NCBI GenBank assembly: GCA_028697615.1
Contig: JAQVET010000022.1
Span: 1 to 10,972 of the forward strand
DNA from: Minisyncoccota bacterium
GTDB taxonomy: Bacteria > Patescibacteriota > Minisyncoccia > Minisyncoccales > GCA-002788555
DNA length: 10,972 nucleotides
Direction: 5' to 3'
In this document: piece after piece, positions 1 to 6,182 of the stretch
Position numbering within the stretch: position 1 is the stretch's first letter
How the letters are laid out: each line of letters begins with the position of its first letter
Program-made: the position numbers and the translations under genes
Notes under the pieces: generated by a model
Database searches by the model: none
Told to the model about the DNA's origin: nothing
Seen by the model: only the letters and a program-made list of their open reading frames with translations

Positions 1-2
1 AT

Positions 3-53
3 AAATTAGGAGAAGAAAATTTAATATTGATTTTGATAACAAGTGAGTTATAA
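3..53 (+). CDS. Possible 3' end of an upstream gene (partial)
   Basis: One frame is open from the first bases of the window to a TAA at 51-53 and reads as a short tail rich in Ile, Leu and Glu (ending ILITSEL). It could be the C-terminus of a gene that starts before the window. Sixteen codons are too few to assign a family, and such a frame can arise by chance in AT-rich DNA. It lies on the same strand as tyrS. Confidence 0.3.
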   Translation, partial: KLGEENLILILITSEL

Positions 54-224
54 AGACGCCAAAACGATATAGAAGCAGATTAACACCTTTAAATATTCTA
101 ATTGTTCAAACTCTTCGAGTCATTCAAATTATTAAAATATTTGAGATGTTTAATTTTTTAATCCGTTAATATTTTAATTGATTAATGATATATTTGCACC
201 TTATTTGTAATATTCGTAGAAAAT
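54..224. other. Intergenic leader upstream of tyrS
   Basis: This stretch of about 170 bases has no gene. It holds an 8-bp-period AT-rich array (149-186) that is also found before trpS. Just before the start codon is a possible -10 hexamer, TAATAT, at 208-213, which would put transcription only about five bases from the tyrS ATG. No convincing -35 hexamer sits at the right distance, so the promoter is uncertain. No T-box-like structure was recognised. Confidence 0.5.
149..186 (+). repeat. 8-bp-period array before tyrS (38-base element shared with trpS leader)
   Basis: The sequence runs in 8-base steps that each begin with AAT: AATTTTTT, AATCCGTT, AATATTTT, AATTGATT. Read in the direction of the downstream gene, these 38 bases match the trpS leader (10859 to 10822 on the minus strand) at 34 of 38 positions by hand alignment. 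Function is unknown. It lies about 40 bases before the start codon. Confidence 0.7.
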
Positions 225-1421
225 ATGTTTACTCATCTTTTAAATTATAATGTTGAAGAAATTATTGAGAAAAAAAGTTTGGAGAAAAAATTGAGGTCAA
301 AAAAGAAACTCAAAATAAAATTTGGAGTTGATCCCACATCTCCTGATTTACATTTAGGGCATTTTCTAATTTTTAAAAAATTAAAAGAGTTTCAGGAGTT
401 GGGACACCAAATTATTTTAATTTTTGGTGATTTTACTGCTCAAATTGGAGATCCATCAGAAAGGGACAGTGAAAGAAAACCACTTTCAAAAAAAGAAGTT
501 GAAAATAACTTAAAAACTTATTTGTCCCAAATTACAAAATTTTTAGACATTAATAAAATTAGAATTGAAAAAAATAGTAAATGGTTTTCTAAAATGAAGC
601 TTGAAGAATTTATAAAAATTGCTAGTAATTTTACATGGCAAAAAATTTCAAGACGGGAAGACTTTCAAAAAAGAATAAGGAATGGTATCCCGGTATTTTT
701 ACATGAGGTTTTATATCAAGTTCTTCAAGCATACGACTCGGTAAAAATAAAAGCAGACGTAGAAATTGGGGGCAGAGATCAAAAATTAAATATGCTTGCT
801 GGTAGAGATTTGATGAAAGCAATGGGGCTTAAACCCCAAGAAGTTATTACTCTGCCACTACTTCCCGGCATTGATGGTAAAGAAAAAATGTCAAAATCAA
901 AAGGGAATTATATTGGTATCTTAGAAAAACCAGAAGAAAAATTCGGCAAAATAATGTCAATTCCTGATGAACTAATCGTTCCTTACTTTAAATTTTTAAC
1001 GAATATTTCACATAGAACAATCTCAAAATTAAAAGAGGATATTAAAAAATCAAGAGTCAATCCTCGAGATTTAAAAGCAAAATTAGCAAGAGAAATTATT
1101 TCTCAAATTGATGGAGATAAAGCGGCAAAAATAGCCGAGGAAGAATTTAATAAAGTTTTTAAGGAAAAAAAACTTCCAAACAAAATACCGACATTTATCT
1201 TCAAAAAAAATGTATTTCCCATTCTTGATATTTTAAAAGAAACTGGCCTTTGTAAATCTAATAGGGAGGCAAAAAGATTACTGCAAGAGGGCGCAGTAAA
1301 AATAAAAATTCCTGGAGAAGAATTCAAAGTTGTAAAAGATTGGAATCATAAAATTACTCTAAAAAATAATACTATTATTCAGGTAGGGAAGAGAAAATTT
1401 ATTAAAATAAATTGCATTTAA
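225..1421 (+). CDS. tyrS: Tyrosyl-tRNA synthetase
   Basis: A cytosolic class I aminoacyl-tRNA synthetase that charges tRNA-Tyr with tyrosine using ATP. The HIGH-type motif is HLGH at residues 43-46, after the family segment KFGVDPTSPDL. The tyrosine-pocket segment YQVLQAYD and the following GGRDQKLN lie near residues 165-190. The second signature is a true KMSKS at 221-225, as in the TyrZ-like branch, rather than the KFGKS of the E. coli-type enzyme. A C-terminal S4 RNA-binding domain starts near residue 330 (FPILDILKETGLCKS...). The length of 398 residues is normal. The ATG at 225 has no Shine-Dalgarno site and is preceded by an A-rich run, as in most genes here. rsmI follows after 15 bases, so the two are probably cotranscribed. 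Confidence 0.97.
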   Translation: MFTHLLNYNVEEIIEKKSLEKKLRSKKKLKIKFGVDPTSPDLHLGHFLIFKKLKEFQELGHQIILIFGDFTAQIGDPSERDSERKPLSKKEVENNLKTYLSQITKFLDINKIRIEKNSKWFSKMKLEEFIKIASNFTWQKISRREDFQKRIRNGIPVFLHEVLYQVLQAYDSVKIKADVEIGGRDQKLNMLAGRDLMKAMGLKPQEVITLPLLPGIDGKEKMSKSKGNYIGILEKPEEKFGKIMSIPDELIVPYFKFLTNISHRTISKLKEDIKKSRVNPRDLKAKLAREIISQIDGDKAAKIAEEEFNKVFKEKKLPNKIPTFIFKKNVFPILDILKETGLCKSNREAKRLLQEGAVKIKIPGEEFKVVKDWNHKITLKNNTIIQVGKRKFIKINCI

Positions 1422-1436
1422 ATAAAATCTTAATTT

Positions 1437-2105
1437 ATGGCTACTCTTTTTATTGTTGCCACTCCAATTGGCAATCTTAAAGATATTTCTCAAAGAGCAA
1501 TTGAAATTTTGGGTAGTGTTGATTTAATTTTATGCGAGGATACAAGAACTTCAAAAAAACTTCTTGATTTCTATCAAATTAAAACTCCGCTTTTATCTTA
1601 TCACCAACATTCAGATCTTAAAAAAATAAATGTAATTTTAAAACAATTAAATGAAGGAAAAAATGTTGCTTTAATTTCTGATGCTGGCACTCCTGGAATT
1701 TGTGATCCAGGAGGGAAATTGGTTGAATTAGTTACTCAAAACATTACTGATGCTCAAATAATTTCAATACCTGGACCCTCTGCCCTAACTGCCGCGATAA
1801 GTATATCTGGTTTTGATATGCAAAGATTTTTATTTTTAGGATACCTTCCCAAAAAGAAAAAAAGAAAGAAATTTTTAAGTATTATAGAAAAATCAGAATT
1901 TCCAGTTGTAATTTTCGAGAGTAAATTTCAAATTATAAAAACCCTTCAAGATTTAGCTAATATTTTGGGAGATGAAAACCGGATATTTATTGCGAGAGAA
2001 CTAACTAAAATTTTCGAGGAAACATTTAGAGGAACAATTTCCCAGGCAATTGAATATCTTGAAAATAAAAAACCAAGAGGTGAGTATGTGGTGATAATCA
2101 ATTAA
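1437..2105 (+). CDS. rsmI: 16S rRNA (cytidine-1402-2'-O)-methyltransferase RsmI
   Basis: An SAM-dependent methyltransferase that adds the 2'-O-methyl group to C1402 in the ribosomal P site. It has the tetrapyrrole-methylase fold. Visible motifs in order are VATPIGNL (7-14), CEDTRTSKKLL (33-43), SDAGTPGICDPG (81-92), IPGPSA (111-116), FLGYLP (133-138) and ARELTKIFEE (186-195). At 222 residues it is shorter than E. coli RsmI (about 286) and stops right after the catalytic domain (PRGEYVVIIN). It therefore lacks the small C-terminal helical domain seen in longer homologues. It sits 15 bases after tyrS with no Shine-Dalgarno site and is likely translated from the tyrS transcript. No terminator hairpin is evident after its stop. 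Confidence 0.95.
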   Translation: MATLFIVATPIGNLKDISQRAIEILGSVDLILCEDTRTSKKLLDFYQIKTPLLSYHQHSDLKKINVILKQLNEGKNVALISDAGTPGICDPGGKLVELVTQNITDAQIISIPGPSALTAAISISGFDMQRFLFLGYLPKKKKRKKFLSIIEKSEFPVVIFESKFQIIKTLQDLANILGDENRIFIARELTKIFEETFRGTISQAIEYLENKKPRGEYVVIIN

Positions 2106-2147
2106 AGGATTAAAGAAATTAATATAAATTTTTAAATATTTCAATCA

Positions 2148-2176
2148 TTGACTTTTTAATATAATTATAATATATT
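2148..2176 (+). promoter_or_regulatory. Sigma70-type promoter for the MraZ-like gene
   Basis: A -35 hexamer TTGACT (2148-2153) and a -10 hexamer TATATT (2171-2176) are separated by 17 bases. A TATAAT at 2166-2171 also exists but is only 12 bases from the -35. Transcription would start near 2183 and give a leader of about 45 bases. That leader is richer in C than the surroundings (2184-2200). Confidence 0.6.
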
Positions 2177-2211
2177 TATATTAGCACCAACGCACACACC
2201 ATAGTGAACAG

Positions 2212-2217
2212 AAAGGA
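2212..2217 (+). promoter_or_regulatory. Shine-Dalgarno site deciding the MraZ-like start
   Basis: AAAGGA lies 10 bases before the ATG at 2228. The alternative in-frame GTG at 2204 has no upstream purine-rich site and would add eight residues (MNRKERRT) encoded by the Shine-Dalgarno region itself. The ATG is therefore preferred. Confidence 0.6.
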
Positions 2218-2227
2218 AAGACGGACG

Positions 2228-2623
2228 ATGGAATACGAGTACATTAGGATTTGCAAAGTTGACTCTAACGGAAGGATAGCCATTCCTATTTGTTTTAAGG
2301 AATGGCAAAGTGGAACCAGTGTTGTAATTCAGTGTAATTACAACCTTGGTTACTGTTGTGTACTACAGATTACCGATGTAGATTATTACTTTGATCAAGT
2401 AGAAGCTGAAATTGGGGGGGAAGTCGAGAAGGCAAGAGTATTTTTCGGAACTACATGTGCGTCTGAAATAGACGCACGCAGGAGGTTAAAGATCCCGGAG
2501 ACGTTGTTCAAAAACTTATTTTCAAGTGATGAAGTTCTGCTCATAAACTTTAGGGGATCCAGACTAGAGGTATGGGAGCCTGAGTCCTGGAGGAGGTATT
2601 GTCGTCGCAAACAGGCGGACTGA
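2228..2623 (+). CDS. Stand-alone MraZ-like protein with two SpoVT/AbrB domains
   Basis: The predicted 131-residue protein has the two-repeat architecture of MraZ, the DNA-binding regulator of the division and cell wall cluster. The first swapped-hairpin motif is VDSNGRIAIP (11-20) and the second is IDARRRLKIP (81-90). Each matches the D-x-x-G/R-R-hydrophobic-x-hydrophobic-P core. The tail LEVWEPESWRRY matches the MraZ C-terminal pattern. In the second motif the usual glycine is replaced by arginine. MraZ normally sits just before rsmH and ftsL/ftsI, but here the gene is alone, with its own promoter, Shine-Dalgarno site and terminator. Its G+C is about 43% by hand count, against about 27% in a sampled tyrS stretch, and it uses codons such as CGG, ACG and GCG that neighbours avoid. 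It could be a paralog with another target, a transferred gene, or an AbrB-like antitoxin-type regulator, though no toxin gene is adjacent. Its DNA target is unknown. Confidence 0.8.
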   Translation: MEYEYIRICKVDSNGRIAIPICFKEWQSGTSVVIQCNYNLGYCCVLQITDVDYYFDQVEAEIGGEVEKARVFFGTTCASEIDARRRLKIPETLFKNLFSSDEVLLINFRGSRLEVWEPESWRRYCRRKQAD

Positions 2624-2633
2624 CATATTTACT

Positions 2634-2671
2634 AAACAGAGGAGAAGTGTAAACTTCTCCTCTGTTTTTTT
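2634..2671 (+). terminator. Strong intrinsic terminator after the MraZ-like gene
   Basis: There is a perfect 15-bp stem (2634-2648 with 2653-2667), a four-base GTAA loop, and a run of seven T (2665-2671) overlapping the end of the stem. It starts ten bases after the stop codon and isolates the gene from galT. Confidence 0.92.
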
Positions 2672-2898
2672 ATATTTTTTAATTCTTTTATATTTTAGAT
2701 ATGGAATAACTAAAAGAGACACGACAAAATATTCCTTTGCAGTAGCCCAAAGGGATCAACTTCCGAATATAATACAAAAATTCTAAATTTTAAATAAAAC
2801 CCATATAAATTAAACAATTCAAACAAAATAACTAATATCTATCATTTAATATTAATACACTTTTTACCTTCATTTTAGATGATTTAATAGGCTGGTAT
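2672..2898. other. Intergenic spacer before galT with one hairpin
   Basis: The space between the MraZ-like stop and galT is 314 bases, with no coding frame that resembles a protein. Beyond the terminator it holds one non-AT hairpin (2731-2756). The stem has nine pairs including one G-T wobble and the loop is the eight bases CAGTAGCC. No T-run follows the hairpin, so it is not a typical terminator. The rest is low-complexity AT-rich sequence. Confidence 0.4.
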
Positions 2899-2926
2899 TT
2901 TACATTTTAAAAATATATGTTAAAAT
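2899..2926 (+). promoter_or_regulatory. Extended -10 promoter for galT
   Basis: TTTACA (2899-2904), a 16-base spacer and TAAAAT (2921-2926) precede galT. A TG dinucleotide one base before the -10 (2918-2919) gives an extended -10. Transcription would start near 2933, only about five bases before the ATG, so the mRNA would be almost leaderless. Confidence 0.55.
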
Positions 2927-2937
2927 ACTAGAAAAAT

Positions 2938-3918
2938 ATGTCAAAAATTTTATCAGAACTTCGCTTCGATATTACAACTGGTGATTGGGTGGTAATTGCT
3001 CCTCAAAGAGCAAAAAGGCCTCAAGATTTTGCAAAGAAAGTATCTATTCAAAAACAGTCATCAAAAGATTGTTCTTTTTGTCAACCAGGTATAAAAACTC
3101 CAAAACCAATTTTAGAAACCAAAAATGTCGTTGTTATTCCAAATCTTTATCCAGCCTTTGCTCAAAATGGTGGACTAAATAAAAGAAGGGTAGGACCAAC
3201 AATTGCGATGCAGGGTGTTGGTTTTCATGAAATTATAATTTTCCGCGATCATAATAAATTTTTTCCCCAAATGTATATACAAGAAGTTAAGGAAATTATA
3301 GATGTTTATCAAAAAAGATATTTAGACCTTAAACCAAAATCTCTTTTAAATTATATTTCTATTTTCCATAATCATGGACCAGATGCTGGTGCCTCTATTT
3401 ATCATCCTCATTCACAACTCATTGCTATTCCAATTTTAGATCCCGAAATAAGAAAATCATTAGACCAAAACCAAAAATATTTTAAAAAAAATAAAAGATG
3501 TCCTCATTGCGATTTAATAAAATTTGAGCTCAAAGAAAAAGAAAGAATTTTGTTTGAAAATGATGATTTTGTCGCTATCTGCCCATTTGCTTCAAAAATT
3601 TCCTTTGAGATTAAAATATATCCTAAAAAACACTTATCATATTTTGAAGAAATTGACGAAAAAAATAAAGTTTCTTTTGCCGAGATCCTTCAAAAATCAC
3701 TTTACTCTATTTATAAAGGACTAAATAATCCTTCATATAATTTCTTTTTAAATACTTCACCTTGTGATAATAAGGATTATAATTTTTACCATTGGCATTT
3801 AAACATTTTACCTCGAACCCAAATTTATGCTGGTTTTGAATTTTCCACTGGTATTGAAATTTCCACCATTGATCCAAAAGAAGCGGCGAGTTATTTAAGA
3901 AAACAATTTAACAACTGA
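2938..3918 (+). CDS. galT: Galactose-1-phosphate uridylyltransferase family protein (GalT-like, HIT superfamily)
   Basis: GalT exchanges the hexose-1-phosphate of UDP-glucose with galactose-1-phosphate through a uridylylated histidine. The protein has the tandem HIT-like architecture, with an N-terminal half to about residue 170 and a C-terminal half to 326. The active-site motif HPHSQ lies at 156-160, with H158 as the expected nucleophile, preceded by NHGPDAGASIY. Probable metal ligands are C45 and C48 (CSFC), H105 (FRDH) and H156, by analogy with E. coli GalT C52, C55, H115 and H164. A second pair, C188 and C191 (CPHC), starts the C-terminal half, and HWHLNILPR near the end is also a family signature. 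No galK or galE is in the window, so the true substrate may be another sugar-1-phosphate. There is no Shine-Dalgarno site, and the start fits a near-leaderless mRNA. It ends at TGA. Confidence 0.87.
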   Translation: MSKILSELRFDITTGDWVVIAPQRAKRPQDFAKKVSIQKQSSKDCSFCQPGIKTPKPILETKNVVVIPNLYPAFAQNGGLNKRRVGPTIAMQGVGFHEIIIFRDHNKFFPQMYIQEVKEIIDVYQKRYLDLKPKSLLNYISIFHNHGPDAGASIYHPHSQLIAIPILDPEIRKSLDQNQKYFKKNKRCPHCDLIKFELKEKERILFENDDFVAICPFASKISFEIKIYPKKHLSYFEEIDEKNKVSFAEILQKSLYSIYKGLNNPSYNFFLNTSPCDNKDYNFYHWHLNILPRTQIYAGFEFSTGIEISTIDPKEAASYLRKQFNN

Positions 3919-3950
3919 CGACCTATAGTTACCTATAATTAAAAACTCCT

Positions 3951-3994
3951 AATTCTTTAATTCCTTAATTCTTTAATTCTTTAATTCTTTAATT
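3951..3994 (+). repeat. Tandem array of 8-bp unit AATTCTTT before the glycosyltransferase
   Basis: Five consecutive 8-base units (AATTCTTT, AATTCCTT, then AATTCTTT three times) plus AATT end 12 bases before the ATG at 4007. Only one base departs from a perfect repeat. The same unit, in the same orientation to the gene, appears in the trpS leader. Confidence 0.9.
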
Positions 3995-4006
3995 GTCTTA
4001 TCTTAT

Positions 4007-5140
4007 ATGAAAATTGGATTTGTTTCACCGCATACTTTTTCTTATCCTGGTGGGGTTCAAAAACACATTAAGAACCTGGCTTCTGAATTTGAAAAGAGAG
4101 GACACAGTGTTAAATTTATATTTCCAAGAGAAGAAATTCCTCAAAAAAAGGATAAAAATACAATACTTTTTGGGGGATCTTTTTATATTTCAGCGAATGC
4201 CTCAAAAACGAATATCAGTTTAGCAATAAATGAAATTTCTATCAGCAGAAGGTTAAAAAAGGAAAAATTTGATTTACTTCATTTTCAAAATTTTGGCGTA
4301 TTTTTACCCTGGCAGGTTTTAGATAATTCAAAGAGCCTAAATATTTTAACTATGCATGCTAATCCCGATGGTTCTCGTCTTTTTAAGTTATTTCCAGACT
4401 TTTTTAATATCTTTAATGACTATATTTTGCCAAAATTTGATGGATTAATTGGCGTTTCTGAGGTGGCCTTAAAAAATATAAATTTTAATGGTCCTAAAAC
4501 TATTATACCCAATGGTATAGATACTAATACTTTTAAACCAAATGTAGGAAAAATTACAAAATTCGATCAAAAAAAAATAAATCTTCTTTTTGTTGGTAGG
4601 TTGGAAAAAAGAAAAGGGCTTATATATCTTTTAAAGGCGTTCAAGTTGCTTCAGGAAGATAAATTACCTGTTCGTCTTATTATTGTTGGAGATGGTCCTA
4701 AAAAACGAGAGGCAAAAGAATTTATTAAAGATAATAACCTAAAAGACATTTTTTTTGAGGGACAAATTACTGATGATAAAATTTTAGCAAAATACTACAA
4801 CAGCGCTGATATTTGTGTTTTTCCTTCTATTTACGGCGAAAGTTTTGGGATTGTTTTACTTGAGGCAATGGCTTGTGGCAAACCAGTCGTTGCATTTGCC
4901 AATGAAGGTTATAAGTGTACCTTAAAAAATACAAAGGGTGAAAAATTTTTAGTTAAACCAAAGGATCATAAAGAATTAGCAGAAAAATTAGAATTTTTAA
5001 TTGAAAATCCTAAAAAGCGAAAAGAAATGGGGCAGTGGGGAATAGGGGAGGCACAAAAATATAATTGGCCTCAAATTGCTTCAAAAACCCTTGAATTTTA
5101 TCAACAAGTAGGTGTTTTTTGTTCTCCTTGTCATTTTTAG
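4007..5140 (+). CDS. GT4-family glycosyltransferase, PimA-like
   Basis: A retaining GT-B glycosyltransferase, expected to act at the inner face of the cytoplasmic membrane with a nucleotide-sugar donor. The N-terminal acceptor domain has the glycine-rich loop SYPGGVQKHI (12-21), LHFQNFG (91-97) and TMHANPD with H118. The donor domain has IIPNGIDTNTF (166-176), FVGRLEKRKG (195-204), GDGPKKRE (228-235) and the E-x7-E signature with E278 and E286 (ESFGIVLLE). The GYKCTL...LVKPKD segment (301-320) resembles phosphatidylinositol mannosyltransferase PimA. The donor sugar and acceptor cannot be fixed from sequence, and many GT4 enzymes look similar. The last residues (VFCSPCHF) follow a T-rich stretch and look unlike the family, which may be a divergent end. 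There is no Shine-Dalgarno site. It lies 88 bases after galT, behind an 8-bp repeat array, and a TATAAT at 3934-3939 may serve as its -10. Confidence 0.88.
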   Translation: MKIGFVSPHTFSYPGGVQKHIKNLASEFEKRGHSVKFIFPREEIPQKKDKNTILFGGSFYISANASKTNISLAINEISISRRLKKEKFDLLHFQNFGVFLPWQVLDNSKSLNILTMHANPDGSRLFKLFPDFFNIFNDYILPKFDGLIGVSEVALKNINFNGPKTIIPNGIDTNTFKPNVGKITKFDQKKINLLFVGRLEKRKGLIYLLKAFKLLQEDKLPVRLIIVGDGPKKREAKEFIKDNNLKDIFFEGQITDDKILAKYYNSADICVFPSIYGESFGIVLLEAMACGKPVVAFANEGYKCTLKNTKGEKFLVKPKDHKELAEKLEFLIENPKKRKEMGQWGIGEAQKYNWPQIASKTLEFYQQVGVFCSPCHF

Positions 5141-5179
5141 ATTATTAATTTTTAAGCAAAATAACATTGAAATATCTAC

Positions 5180-5208
5180 TTGATTTATAACTTAAAATTT
5201 CTTATAAA
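5180..5208 (+). promoter_or_regulatory. Candidate promoter for the membrane protein gene
   Basis: TTGATT (5180-5185) and TATAAA (5203-5208) are separated by 17 bases, giving a predicted leader of about 50 bases. An 8-bp inverted repeat (5183-5190 with 5202-5209) overlaps both elements. In such AT-rich DNA it may be accidental. Confidence 0.42.
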
Positions 5209-5267
5209 TAAAGATATAAAACAAGTCGAGATTAAAAAAGGTCAAAATTTAAAATATTTTAAAAAAT

Positions 5268-6014
5268 ATGGTTGATGAAGAAATAAAAGAAAATGTAAGT
5301 ATAAAATCAAAAAAAACTCTTCCTTCTGTGGGTAAACTTTTGACTGATACGTGGAAAATTTATAAGGAAAATTTTAAACAATTTTTTGGTATTGTAATTA
5401 TTCCCTCTGTTTTAGTTTTCGTATTTGGTTTTTTTCTAGTTGAAGACAATACTATATTAATGATAGTTAGTAGTATTTTAACAGTTATTCTTTCATATTG
5501 GTTGATGGCAAGTTTAATTTTCGCATTTAAAAATAGAGGCAAAATAGATATTAAAACAAGTTTAGAATTTGGAATTCAGAAACTATTTCCCCTTTTTTTT
5601 GTATCTATTCTTTATGGTATTATAGTAATGGCAGGTATTGTATTATTGGTAGTTCCAGGAATTATTTTTTTGATATGGTTCTTTTTTTCGAATTATGTTT
5701 TGATTTATCAAAACAAAGGGGGAATGTCGGCTCTTCTTAAAAGTAGAAAATTAGTTATCGGTAACTGGTGGGGTGTTTTTGGAAGATTATTAGCGATGAT
5801 AATAATTGTCAGTATTATTTTCGCTATAATCTCTCTTCCTCTAAGTTTTTTAACTTTTAACGGGAATATAAATCTATTTACTTCTATTATTGAATTGCTA
5901 ATAAATTTATTTGTATTACCTTTTTTTACTTGTTATTCTGGGTTATTATATGAAAATTTAAGTGAGGTTAAGGAAGATACTGAAATTAAGAAAGATACTA
6001 ATATTCAGCAGTAA
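5268..6014 (+). CDS. Polytopic membrane protein of unknown function
   Basis: The 248-residue protein has a charged, Lys/Glu-rich N-terminus of about 37 residues, then about six hydrophobic segments (roughly 39-58, 62-87, 107-125, 122-146, 168-195, 202-225) and a charged tail rich in Glu, Lys and Asp (231-248). The segment LLVVPGIIFLIWFFFSNYVL, followed by SALLKSRKLVIGNWW, resembles the core repeat of small integral membrane proteins in the DUF975 and glycerophosphodiesterase membrane-domain group. No catalytic residues stand out. There is no signal peptide, and the first membrane segment probably anchors it. It is preceded by a candidate promoter and followed by a weak terminator, so it may be monocistronic. 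A-rich bases replace a Shine-Dalgarno site. A transport, lipid or scaffold role cannot be chosen. Confidence 0.8.
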   Translation: MVDEEIKENVSIKSKKTLPSVGKLLTDTWKIYKENFKQFFGIVIIPSVLVFVFGFFLVEDNTILMIVSSILTVILSYWLMASLIFAFKNRGKIDIKTSLEFGIQKLFPLFFVSILYGIIVMAGIVLLVVPGIIFLIWFFFSNYVLIYQNKGGMSALLKSRKLVIGNWWGVFGRLLAMIIIVSIIFAIISLPLSFLTFNGNINLFTSIIELLINLFVLPFFTCYSGLLYENLSEVKEDTEIKKDTNIQQ

Positions 6015-6041
6015 ATGTAAAAATGGGTTAATACTCAATTA

Positions 6042-6081
6042 AATAGTCCCCTTAAATTTAATTTAACGGGACTATTATTTT
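6042..6081 (+). terminator. Probable intrinsic terminator after the membrane protein gene
   Basis: The arms AATAGTCCC (6042-6050) and GGGACTATT (6068-6076) pair perfectly. After one C/C mismatch (6051 and 6067), TTAA pairs with TTAA to extend the stem. The downstream tail TTATTTT is only partly T-rich, so termination may be moderate. Confidence 0.6.
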
Positions 6082-6094
6082 GTATGGAATAGAT

Positions 6095-6139
6095 CTTGAC
6101 ATTTTTAGTAAATTTTGATATACTACTAAAATAGTCAAG
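6095..6139. promoter_or_regulatory. Inverted repeat spanning the LysM-CHAP promoter (candidate operator)
   Basis: Sixteen-base arms at 6095-6110 and 6124-6139 are reverse complements at 14 of 16 positions, with a 13-base centre. The left arm contains the -35 hexamer, and the right arm runs from the last base of the -10 across the predicted start of transcription. That placement suits a dimeric repressor, but no regulator is identified. Confidence 0.4.
6096..6124 (+). promoter_or_regulatory. Near-consensus promoter for the LysM-CHAP/RlpA unit
   Basis: A perfect -35 TTGACA (6096-6101), a 17-base spacer and the -10 TATACT (6119-6124) form the best sigma70-type promoter in the window. Transcription should start near 6131, about 50 bases before the TTG start codon. 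Confidence 0.75.
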
Positions 6140-6182
6140 AGTTATTGATAATTTATTGTTGTTTTGACTTATTTGTACATTC

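Noticed and set aside
54..224. T-box riboswitch before tyrS
   Set aside because: No conserved T-box sequence, specifier-loop structure or terminator hairpin could be seen, and the leader is mostly repeat.
2204..2227. GTG at 2204 as the start of the MraZ-like protein
   Set aside because: It has no Shine-Dalgarno site, and the added residues would be encoded by the ribosome binding region of the ATG at 2228.
2395..2610. Minus-strand open frame across the MraZ-like gene, considered as a toxin partner
   Set aside because: The plus-strand frame has both AbrB motifs, a Shine-Dalgarno site, a promoter and a terminator. The antisense frame has no such signals.
3916..3942. Alternative genetic code with UGA read as glycine (as in Gracilibacteria)
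   Set aside because: Reading through the galT TGA adds only eight codons before a TAA, and the MraZ-like TGA is followed at once by a terminator. Neither supports recoding.
3951..3994. CRISPR array
   Set aside because: The units are 8 bases with no spacers between them. This is a simple tandem repeat.
5183..5209. Inverted repeat in the membrane protein promoter as an operator
   Set aside because: The arms are only eight bases of pure A/T with an 11-base centre, which is expected by chance in this sequence. It is mentioned only within the promoter entry.
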